A stretch of 64,000 bases of DNA from Cepaea nemoralis (lineage: Eukaryota; Mollusca; Gastropoda; Stylommatophora; Helicidae), in contig JACEFZ010024486.1 of NCBI GenBank assembly GCA_014155875.1, forward strand, positions 1 through 64,000. Reading direction: 5' to 3'. The translations under genes were made by a program, and so were the position numbers. This document shows positions 55,117 to 64,000 of this stretch, piece after piece; positions within the stretch are counted from its first letter, which is position 1, and every line of letters begins with the position of its first letter. Under the pieces are notes generated by a model. The model made no database searches and was not told the DNA's origin. It saw only the letters and a program-made list of their open reading frames with translations.

Positions 55117-58100
55117 TGTGACGAGTTCACCTTGGGTAGTGAGAGTGAACCACACCCGAGGTGTCTCTGGCACTCCCGTGTATTCTAGCCCCAGGGGTTG
55201 GACGAGCAGATACACATTTTTACTCTGTGGTTGATCTCATATTAGTTAATTACGTCTACAAGCCCCTCCAGATTCTAGACCCCCACTAACTACCTACACC
55301 TGTGGAACAATGAACACTTAGACATCGTCCGAGACCACACTCAATCATTATACAAAGAGCAAGTCAACTTACATAAAGTTTATTCTACCCTTGAGAATAT
55401 AGAACTGAAATGAACATCCTGATAGAAGAATCTATTTACACAAATAGAAGATAGAGTAGAGACAGACTCAGAGATGTAGGTGTCTTCATCGAGTTGAGAA
55501 GTAGATTGGATGCAGATGTCCCGTCCAGTCGGTCCGCCACTCACCCGGCTTCCTTCCAGTGAGATGACTAGAACCTTGGAGACCACTCCGTCTCCAGAGC
55601 GTAGATCCCCAACACTAGAGTCACTGCTGGACCACACTTCACTGGACCAACTGCACCTATATCACTCCCACGGAGTCACTGTTAATACAGTTCTCGAACA
55701 ATACCGGTTGGGAGACAATCCTCCTGGACTTGGCTCCAAGTATTCGTTACTTCGATGAACTCAAATAGTCACTGACCAATCGAATGGTCTGTCACTCATA
55801 GCACAGTCCCACTGCAGAACGGATCTGTCACTGACCAATTCAATGGTCTCTTCATCACATCACAGGAACATGGATGAACAATTGTCACTGACCAATTCAA
55901 TGGTCCCTTCATCACATCACAGGAACATGGATGAACAAATGTCACTGACCAATTCAATTGTCTCTTACAGTCACACTGCTTTTAGAATCAGATATGGCTG
56001 TTGAAATGTTACTGAGTCCTTCTCGAACACAGTTTATATCTTCATACTGAGACAGTACATTAATAGAATCAGACATCTATTTCACGGAAACAATTCAGGT
56101 TGAACTATACCATAGTCCCTTCCACCGGGTTACACTTGCCACAAGTCAATAACTGGTGTAGTTCTTCTCAAGACCTGCCCCTAGAGCTGTCCAAAGAACC
56201 ATTCAAGTGTCTGAAGATCAGTTACTTCTGCGTTTAGGCAGAACCCCCGTCATAATAGACGGACCGGTGTTTCCTTTCGTTGAGCATTATTACTCAAAAT
56301 GCTGAAACGTTCCTAGCAGAAACAGAGTGTCTTCTATTATCTGAAAACGATCACAAACCATCACTTCCCCCATGTGCACCTTCAGGGCAGTTGTCTTTCT
56401 TGATGCAACCTTCACGCATGGTGAATCACATTGGGTATCTGGTGTGGTTGAGTCTGGCGTGATAAGTAAAGAACTGAATCCTTCGCTGTGTCACACGAAG
56501 TGGTTTCCTGCCAACAACAATTATAGTTGACTGGTTCCTCAACAGGCAAACTCCTGAAAAGGAAGAGCGACCGGTGAGAGTATACTGGCCCAAACATTAG
56601 TCCACATTCATCCTACCAATAACTACTCAACCCTCAGTCATGCTACTTAGTTATGCATATAACCAAAGCATTATCTCTATATGGAGAGTAGTACAGCATG
56701 GGTTTGCAAATGTCAGCTGGCCTCACAGAACAGCCCGTCAACCAGAGCAAGAAATCCGAATGACGAGTCTGATCGTAGGTCTCACCTATCCCTAATCATC
56801 TACCAGTCGTCGCTAACGTCAGTAGTGATACAAGGCTGTTATTATAGTTCTAATTTAATCGAACTAAACAACTAGGTAAAGAGTCCCTGGACTCGTTCCT
56901 AACATCATCAATGTACATTAAGAAACATAATCTGGATCAATATACCATCCCTCGGGATATAGGGATAGGACATGATCACATCCACTATGTACACAAGCCT
57001 GTTTGCTGGTGGGATCACCTGCCCACGCCATAGCAAACTCTTCTTATCCGACTCTGCCTTAGAGTCAAGAAGCCTTCTTGAGAATACATGTTCCCCACAT
57101 GTTCCAAGGGTAATGTTCCAGTTCTGTCCTCCCCAAGTGGTTTAGCCTTGGCATGGACTGAACTTCATCGTTGGTTTGGTCTACCAACACATACTTTCAT
57201 AACTTGCTTTCACTTCCTCCATATCCTATATTTCCCCAGTCTCATACAGCCTCCTTGCATCCTTCCATACTTCCAGCACCTGAGCATTCACTCGCACTAG
57301 CGCCAGTATGAAAGAAACAGGATAGCTCAGACAAGATTTCAGAACGCATATTTATATCGCGACGGCACGCAGTGTTATCTCGCGTCGAGCTATTCGGCGT
57401 TCGGAATTACTCCAGGTAGTAGCACATGCCATGACCTAATATATATACACAATGTCACATCATATATATATCACCAAAGCACTTACCTTACCACAGAAAT
57501 CCGCTGTTCCACACAATGAATTCACTATTCAGTTACTACCCAATAGTTACATCATTCCTGGTGGCACAGAACTAAGTTCTTCCTTTACTTAGTAACTAAG
57601 CACAATTTTGTCTGAATCTCCACCTACCAACTTACCTGGTTTTCTAACCGTTCTTCTGGCTTCAGCAACTGACTGACATAATCTAAGTTTCCATCCGGCA
57701 CAAGTAACTAGGTTTTATTCTAACACAGCAACCTAATAGATGCAACGATTGGTAATATATGGTACATATATTTGGAACCCAAATCGCCCACATCACATTA
57801 CGGCGTTCCTAACAGCTGATTCGCGAGCACACGGTAAACAAACCCACGATTCGCCGTCAACTGCGTTATTGATCGGTTTGCTAATTAGTATGCAAGGACA
57901 TCCGCATAGGTAATGAGGTTAGAACAATGGCGTGTGGAACACACGTACAAAGTTAAATGATTTAAACAAATATCTACCTGAATGACAAGAAACTAGATCT
58001 CCAGTCAGCTTCCGAACTGTTCAAGGGCTTCTCAGCTTCCTTTACATAACAGTCAGCCGAATCATGGTTGAGGTGAGACGCACACAAAAATGGCTCACAT

Positions 58101-58448
58101 CAGGCCTGCGTCTGTTCTGTTCGAACAACAGTAAGTGAATGACTGGTTTAGCCAATTTCCCGCTTCGTGCCAACTCAATGCGCACTAGAAGCGAGTGCTT
58201 CTTGAGAAAAGATACTTTCTCGGGAAACCGTCATTCCCCGCCTAGAGTTTCTAGATCTCTCTGCACGGGAATTTAGAGCGATACCCAGCATCACGGGTTA
58301 CTCGAATTCCGGTATTTCGAGAAGATTCTAGATTGTAAGTCCTCCATCGGCTTCCCTCAGTCTATTTTTAGCTGGGAAAGTCCCCGATGACGCGCCAAAA
58401 TAGTGCGGGATCTTGACGACCCAAGACAGATAAACGCGTTTCGTCACA
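55117..58448 (-). repeat. 3' LTR (3,332 bp)
   Basis: On the plus strand it starts TGTGACGAGTTCACC and ends GCGTTTCGTCACA. The repeat of its first 2.58 kb at 61,413-64,000 fixes it as an LTR. Its outer end is inferred from the inverted TGTGACGA/TCGTCACA termini and the adjacent polypurine tract. Inside, a unit of about 57 bp (GTCACTGACCAATTCAATGG, then TCTCTTCATCACATCACAGG) repeats about three times at 55,825-55,975. Short frames (60-85 codons) recur in the other LTR but have no recognisable domain. Confidence 0.88.
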
Positions 58449-58464
58449 TAGGCCCCCACTTTAA
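58449..58464 (-). promoter_or_regulatory. Polypurine tract of the long-LTR element
   Basis: The minus strand reads AAAGTGGGGGCCTA directly before the LTR start TGTGACGA. Its position between the ORF and the 3' LTR is as expected for plus-strand priming. Confidence 0.7.
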
Positions 58465-58643
58465 GAGGATCGACCCCGTCGTTCCACTTCTACGCAGAAG
58501 CTGTCTATGTCGTTCTTTCTTCTTTCTTAGAGACCGGATGGCGGGTGAGGAAGTCTAACCCGTCAATATTCTATAGGATACTTTTACCACATTAGGTGGG
58601 GAGACAAGCTATTCAGTATCACGGGTGATCAACGCCTACTCCG

Positions 58644-61211
58644 CTACTGCGATCGGGCATCTCGCAGTGTCTTGCGGACCAGAGCTCCCGTCTCGATCTG
58701 ATTTAACGATCGTTCCTGCCAGAGTTTACTGGACTTCTGCAACTCCAGCTTCCCCTTTCGAGGACCCAGCTGGACTGCAGTCGGTCGGATTGAGGGACCA
58801 AGGGTCTGTGTCCGTTCTGACACAACCCACCTCTTCCGACCACGGTTCTCAGTGTAGCTAGCACTGCGGGTGTTCCTTTGGCCGGTCATGTTCCCCCGAG
58901 CACCGGGCTGAACCGAAGAAGGTACCTGCACATACATATAGGTCTGCCTATGGTGTGACAGGCTTTCCGCTACCTGACCTGAACCCCGAACCGTTCTCTC
59001 AGCGAATCTCTGCGCCCTTGGGCTGGTCGACTTATCATCGGGCTTCCCCTCATAGCGCATGAGGAGACTGGAATGGAAAGTAGAAGACTTTCCCAGGATC
59101 ACCACTCCATAGTGCTTGTGGAGCCCCACTTTATCCACTAGGAATGGGCCCTGCCACTCGATTTCGAATTCGTACCCCTCGATTGGGAGGAGTACTAGAA
59201 CTCGGTCTCCAACCTCTAAGGATATCTTCGTCTTCGTCCGTGTCTCAGGTGTGCATTTACGGCACTCCGGACAAGACCTAATATACCTGCGCACGTCGCC
59301 TGTCATTCCCGGCCACCAATAGTACCGGGATAGACATTTACTGGTTGTCCCTACCGTCAGATGTCCGGTTGGGGACCTGACATGTACCGTTCGCAGTAGA
59401 TTAGCTCTGAAGCTCTCAGGAACCAACTTACGTTCTCTCTGCCTTTTCTCTGTTCCAGTCTGAATTAACGGTGACTGGTTATCAGAGTTGAACTTACCCT
59501 GAATTAACGGGTTTTCATTATTGGGCAACCGTTCTGAACAAGGACACTCCGTCGCATCCTTGCTCCGAGCATTACTCATTCTATCCGGGTGAGTATTTCG
59601 GAGACTTACCTTTTCGAGACCCTCTTCCTCTGTATCTCTGACCTGCCTAGACTTATGGATGCTAGGGTGTTCTGGTTCGCCCAGAAACACGTACTTCCGG
59701 CCAAGAATTAGGGGATAGAGAGGATCCGGTACGACTGCCGCCTGAATGCGTCCAGTAACGTACTTGCTCCGAATCTCCACATTGGCAATCGGGCAACGTA
59801 ACGCCACAGCACTCCTACTGGCTGGCTGTATCTCCGCCATCTCCCCGGTGAGTTGCTCTGGGCCTGTCAGGTGGGATGCAATTACAGCTGAAAATTGCAA
59901 TCCCGTGTCGTAGAGGCACGACACCTGTTGCCCATTCACTTCTACTTCCTCAACCACTGGAGGTCGTTCTGGTTCTCCATTCCCATCAACCGACTTCACT
60001 TTCCTGCAAGGTCTATCCCTAACCTCTGCAAGACAAGCAAAGTGAAAGTCCTTGGGCTTACTCTTACACTCACTCGTATTGTGAGTGCTGGACTTGCAGA
60101 ATTTGCACCATCGTTCACTCCACTTCCTCTTTGGAGAACTAGGTGGGCTATTCTTACCTTGGTTAACGTTAGAGTTCCTCTCTAAGGAGTTTACCCGTTT
60201 ACTTGGCTCATCAGAACCTTTGGTCTTCTTTGACTTCTTCTTTGACTTACCTTGATCCGTATCTTTCGATCTCGGATCTGTTGGACTGGTATCCCCAGTC
60301 TCGCCATAGACTTCCACGTATCTTTCGGCTAACTTGTTGACTATATCCAATCTCTCAGCCCCATTCTCACCTAAGAAGTTTCGCAAGGGTTTAGACATTT
60401 GCATTCGCATCTGATCTACAACCATCAACTCACGCAAACTTTCATACTCTTCCTTAAATCCGGCCAAGGCCATCCATTTAAGAAGGTATGAGTTCAATCT
60501 CACACTGTATGCTGAAAACAGTTCACCAGGTTCTCGCTTCGCAGTCCGAAACTTCCTTCGGTATGAGTGCGCTGTGATCTCGAATCTCTTCAAGAGAGCC
60601 GCTTTCAGTGCCGGGTAATCATTCTGTAGACCCGGTGGCAAGCGTGCATACACTTCATAACCTTCGGCACGGAGTCCCTGGGAGAGTTTAAAACACCATT
60701 TCTGTTTGTCTAGCCCCATTGCAATAGACATGGCCTCATACTTCTCTAAGTATTGGTCTATCCGTTCCTTATCGGGTTCGAACGGCTGTAAAGACCATTT
60801 CATAGCCTGGTAGTCACGTCTACTGGTTGACTCTGAGCCAGGAGGTACACCTCCTCCCATAGCTCCATCAGTTACACCTGTAGCAGGCACTTGTGCCTCC
60901 AGTAGCTTCATTCGATACTCATGGTCCCGTTTTTCTCTCTCGGCTTCCAACTCAAGCCGTTTCATTTCAGTATCAGCCGCTATCCTCTTTTCCTCAAGAG
61001 CCACTTTACTGGCTTCCAGTTCTCTTCTGCTCTCCTCCTCTCTCTTTCCTCTTGGCGAAAATTTCTTTCCACCTCTTGGACATAGGGATTTCAAAGCATC
61101 TCCTTCAAGACCAGACTTACGTCCAGTTTCCTGAACTTTGTCTAAGTCTAACTCTTGGGTAGACATGTTGACTATGATAGGTGGGTACTCAAGTATGTGT
61201 GGGTGAAGCAA
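58644..61211 (-). CDS. Fused gag-protease-partial integrase polyprotein (855 codons, uninterrupted)
   Basis: The likely start is the Met at residue 16 (codon at 61,166; MSTQELDLDK). Residues 55-107 form a charged coiled coil. Residues 135-300 are a gypsy-type capsid region (ALKAALLKRFEITAHSYRRK, FSAYSVRLNSYLLKWM). C369-x2-C-x4-H377-x4-C382 is a zinc knuckle. D435-T-G with YPLILGRKYV near 500 is the aspartic protease. Residues 610-653 are the integrase zinc finger (H610, H617, C647, C650; RYYWWPGM). After only 12 residues comes the integrase C-terminal GPY/F-type module (EVGDRVLVLL, EIEWQGPFLVDKV). Reverse transcriptase, RNase H and the integrase D,D-E core are missing, yet the frame is intact, so both deletions preserved frame. 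Confidence 0.9.
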   Translation of the reverse strand: MLHPHILEYPPIIVNMSTQELDLDKVQETGRKSGLEGDALKSLCPRGGKKFSPRGKREEESRRELEASKVALEEKRIAADTEMKRLELEAEREKRDHEYRMKLLEAQVPATGVTDGAMGGGVPPGSESTSRRDYQAMKWSLQPFEPDKERIDQYLEKYEAMSIAMGLDKQKWCFKLSQGLRAEGYEVYARLPPGLQNDYPALKAALLKRFEITAHSYRRKFRTAKREPGELFSAYSVRLNSYLLKWMALAGFKEEYESLRELMVVDQMRMQMSKPLRNFLGENGAERLDIVNKLAERYVEVYGETGDTSPTDPRSKDTDQGKSKKKSKKTKGSDEPSKRVNSLERNSNVNQGKNSPPSSPKRKWSERWCKFCKSSTHNTSECKSKPKDFHFACLAEVRDRPCRKVKSVDGNGEPERPPVVEEVEVNGQQVSCLYDTGLQFSAVIASHLTGPEQLTGEMAEIQPASRSAVALRCPIANVEIRSKYVTGRIQAAVVPDPLYPLILGRKYVFLGEPEHPSIHKSRQVRDTEEEGLEKVSLRNTHPDRMSNARSKDATECPCSERLPNNENPLIQGKFNSDNQSPLIQTGTEKRQRERKLVPESFRANLLRTVHVRSPTGHLTVGTTSKCLSRYYWWPGMTGDVRRYIRSCPECRKCTPETRTKTKISLEVGDRVLVLLPIEGYEFEIEWQGPFLVDKVGLHKHYGVVILGKSSTFHSSLLMRYEGKPDDKSTSPRAQRFAERTVRGSGQVAESLSHHRQTYMYVQVPSSVQPGARGNMTGQRNTRSASYTENRGRKRWVVSERTQTLGPSIRPTAVQLGPRKGKLELQKSSKLWQERSLNQIETGALVRKTLRDARSQ

Positions 61212-61382
61212 TACAATGAATCAATAATCAATAGTACTAACTAATCACCACAACACAAATGTCTGTCAGACAGTTAGGAGATAGGTAGAAGTAGTAGAAT
61301 CTTATGTAGACTGAAGTAGAGGATAAAGACTAAGTCCCTATCCCTATGTGAGAGGTCTACAACACACAAAGATCTTGGAATA

Positions 61383-61400
61383 ATCCCGGACGAGCCTCCA
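61383..61400 (-). promoter_or_regulatory. Primer-binding site, tRNA-Pro type
   Basis: The minus strand reads TGGAGGCTCGTCCGGGAT 12 nt after the 5' LTR. This is the tRNA-Pro primer site known from many gypsy elements and gammaretroviruses, with one difference at the fourth base. Confidence 0.85.
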
Positions 61401-61412
61401 CTCTGTATGGAG

Positions 61413-64000
61413 TGTGACGAGTTCACCTTGGGTAGTGAGAGTGAACCACATCCGAGGTGTCTCTGGCACTCCCGTGTATTCTAGCCCCAGGGGTTGGACG
61501 AGCAGATACACATTTTTACTCTGTGGTTGATCTCATATTAGTTAATTACGTCTACAAGCCCCTCCAGATTCTAGACCCCCACTAACTACCTACACCTGTG
61601 GAACAATGAACACTTAGGCATCGTCCGAGACCACACTCAATCATTATACAAAGAGCAAGTCAACTTACATAAAGTTTATTCTACCCTTGAGAATATAGAA
61701 CTGAAATGAACATCCTGATAGAAGAATCTATTTACACAAACAGAAGATAGAGTAGAGACAGACTCAGAGATGTAGGTGTCTTCATCGAGTTGAGAAGTAG
61801 ATTGGATGCAGATGTCCCGTCCAGTCGGTCCGCCACTCACCCGGCTTCCTTCCAGTGAGATGAATAGAACCTTGGAGACCACTCCGTCTCCAGATCGTAG
61901 ATCCCCAACACTAGAGTCACTGCTGGACCACACTTCACTGGACCAACTGCACCTATATCACTCCCACGAGTCACTGTTAATACAGTTCTCGAAACAATAC
62001 CGGTTGGGAGACAATCCTCCTGGACTTGGCTCCAAGTACTCGTTACTTCGATGAACTCAAATAGTCACTGACCAATCGAATGGTCTGTCACTCATAGCAC
62101 AGTCCCACTGCAGAACGGATCTGTCACTGACCAATTCAATGGTCTCTTCATCACATCACAGGAACATGGATGAACAATTGTCACTGACCAATTCAATGGT
62201 CCCTTCATCACATCACAGGAACATGGATGAACAAATGTCACTGACCAATTCAATTGTCTCTTACAGTCACACTGCTTTTAGAATCAGATATGGCTGTTGA
62301 AATGTTACTGAGTCCTTCTCGAACACAGTTTATATCTTCATACTGAGACAGTACATTAATAGAATCAGACATCTATTTCACGGAAACAATTCAGGTTGGA
62401 CTATACCATAGTCCCTTCCACCGGGTTACACTTGCCACAAGTCAATAACTGGTGTAGTTCTTCTCAAGACCTGCCCCTAGAGCTGTCCAAAGAACCATTC
62501 AAGTGTCTGAAGATCAGTTACTTCTGCGTTTAGGCAGAACCCCCGTCATAATAGACGGACCGGTGTTTCCTTTTGTTGAGCATTATTACTCAAAATGCTG
62601 AAACGTTCCTAGCAGAAACAGAGTGTCTTCTATTATCTGAAAACGATCACAAACCATCACTTCCCCCACGTGCACCTTCAGGGCAGTTGTCTTTCTTGAG
62701 GCAACCTTCACGCATGGTGAATCACATTGGGTATCTGGTGTGGTTGAGTCTGGCGTGATAAGTAAAGAACTGAACCCTTCGCTGTGTCACACGAAGTGGT
62801 TTCCTGCCAACAACAATTATAGTTGACTGGTTCCTCAACAGGCAAACTCCTGAAAAGGAAGAGCGACCGGTGAGAGTATACTGGCCCAAACATTAGTCCA
62901 CATGCATCCTACCAATAACTACTCAACCCTCAGTCATGCTACTTAGTTATGCATATAACCAAAGCATTGTCTCTATATGGAGAGTAGTACAGCATGGGTT
63001 TGCAAATGTCAGCTGGCCTCACAGAACAGCCCGTCAACCAGAGCAAGAAATCCGAATGACGAGTCTGATCGTAGGTCTCACCTATCCCTATTCATCTACC
63101 AGTCGTCGCTAACGTCAGTAGTGATACAAGGCTGTTATTATAGTTCTAATTTAATCGAACTAAACAACTAGGTAAAGAGTCCCTGGATTCATTCCTAACA
63201 TCATCAATGTACATTAAGAAACATAATCTGGATCAATATACCATCCCTCGGGATATAGGGATAGGACATGATCACATCCACTATGTACACAAGCCTGTTT
63301 GCTGGTGGGATCACCTGCCCACGCCATAGCAAACTCTTCTTATCCGACTCTGCCTTAGAGTCAAGAAGCCTTCTTGAGAATACATGTTCCCCACATGTTC
63401 CAAGGGTAATGTTCCAGTTCTGTCCTCCCCAAGTGGTTTAGCCTTGGCATGGACTGAACTTCATCGGTGGTTTGGTCTACCAACACATACTTTCATAACT
63501 TGCTTTAACTTCCCCCATATCCTATATTTCCACAGTCTCATACAGCCTCCTTGCATCCTTCCATACTTCCAGCACCTGAGCATTCACTCGCACTAGCGCC
63601 AGTATGAAAGAAACAGGATAGCTCAGACAAGATTTCAGAACGCATATTTATATCGCGACGGCACGCAGTGTTATCACGCGTCGAGCTATTCGGCGTTTGG
63701 AATTACCCCAGAAAGTATCACATGCCAAGACCTAATATATATACACAATGTCACATCATATACATATATAGATATAGCACCAAAGCAACTTACCTTACCA
63801 CAGAAATCCGCTGTTCCACACAATGAATTCACTATTCAGTTACTACCCAATAGTTACATCATTCCTGGTGGCACAGAACTAAGTTCTTCCTTTACTTAGT
63901 AACTAAGCACAATTTTGTCTGAATCTCCACCTACCAACTTACCTGGTTTTCTAACCGTTCTTCTGGCTTCAGCAACTGACTGACATAATCTAAGTTTCCA
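61413..64000 (-). repeat. 5' LTR, first 2,588 bp (window ends inside it)
   Basis: Parallels 55,117-57,693 with scattered substitutions and small indels, for example near 63,765 where extra TATAGATATAG-like bases occur. It contains the same 57-bp internal repeats at about 62,117-62,270. The remainder, about 750 bp, is outside the window. Confidence 0.9.

Larger units (their letters stand above)
55117..64000 (-). mobile_element. Non-autonomous Ty3/gypsy-type element with 3.3-kb LTRs (cut by window end)
   Basis: The minus-strand element has its 3' LTR at 55,117-58,448, a polypurine tract at 58,449-58,464, one ORF at 58,644-61,211, a primer site at 61,383-61,400 and its 5' LTR from 61,413 to beyond 64,000. 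The LTR ends are inverted repeats TGTGACGA/TCGTCACA. The two LTRs differ by only scattered changes over the 2.59 kb visible, so insertion is recent. Reverse transcriptase, RNase H and the integrase core are absent, so mobility would need a helper element. Confidence 0.92.

Noticed and set aside
62573..63596. Small frames (60-70 codons) recurring in both LTRs
   Set aside because: Recurrence is explained by LTR duplication. No domain, start context or signal is evident.

Overview
This is eukaryotic, repeat-dense animal DNA. It has introns with GT/AG junctions, several non-LTR retrotransposon families, Ty3/gypsy LTR elements, hAT, pogo/Tigger and piggyBac DNA elements, tRNA-derived SINEs and long minisatellites. 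The only host-like gene I can support is a coiled-coil plus C1q-domain gene. Large C1q-domain families are common in molluscs, so a lophotrochozoan (probably mollusc) is a reasonable inference, but nothing here proves the species. No bacterial operon, rRNA or CRISPR is visible.

The layout is dominated by a giant inverted repeat. Positions 1-20,290 reappear, reverse-complemented, as 20,290-40,581, folded about a 417-bp (AT)n tract at 20,082-20,498. The left edge of the window is still inside the left arm, so the repeat is at least 40.6 kb long. Each arm, from outside to centre, carries: an interspersed element with a LINE-type 3' tail; an RNase H-bearing I-type LINE; a 104-bp 3' UTR repeat; a SINE ending in (GAA)n; a 38-bp minisatellite; two small exons; tRNA-like SINEs; a 33-bp minisatellite; a 5.75-kb gypsy element with both LTRs; a large coiled-coil exon; a tandem array of splice-acceptor-like repeats split by a piggyBac MITE; another small exon; another SINE; and an unidentified degenerate coding relic next to the centre.

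Outside the palindrome, 40,582-46,990 holds the 5' half of the LINE, a 77-bp tandem repeat, and nested transposons (two SINEs inside a Tigger element, inside a hAT element, inside a LINE relic), then a 30-bp minisatellite. The interval 47,137-47,540 is a terminal C1q-domain exon. The interval 47,541-55,116 is decayed LINEs, SINEs and minisatellites. From 55,117 to the window end lies a young non-autonomous gypsy element on the minus strand. It has 3.3-kb LTRs, a tRNA-Pro-type primer site and one 855-codon ORF in which gag, protease and only the outer domains of integrase are fused.

The exons on the plus strand of the right arm (23,616; 25,520; 34,374; 34,476) and the C1q exon (47,137) have compatible intron phases throughout (1-1, 1-0, 0-1, 1-1, 1-stop). 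They therefore read as one gene of about 24 kb whose introns have filled with mobile elements. The left arm holds a reverse copy of the first four exons but, within this window, no C1q exon. The two arms differ mainly by scattered one-base insertions and deletions that break different reading frames in each, so an assembly or fold-back-read artefact must be weighed against a real inverted duplication.
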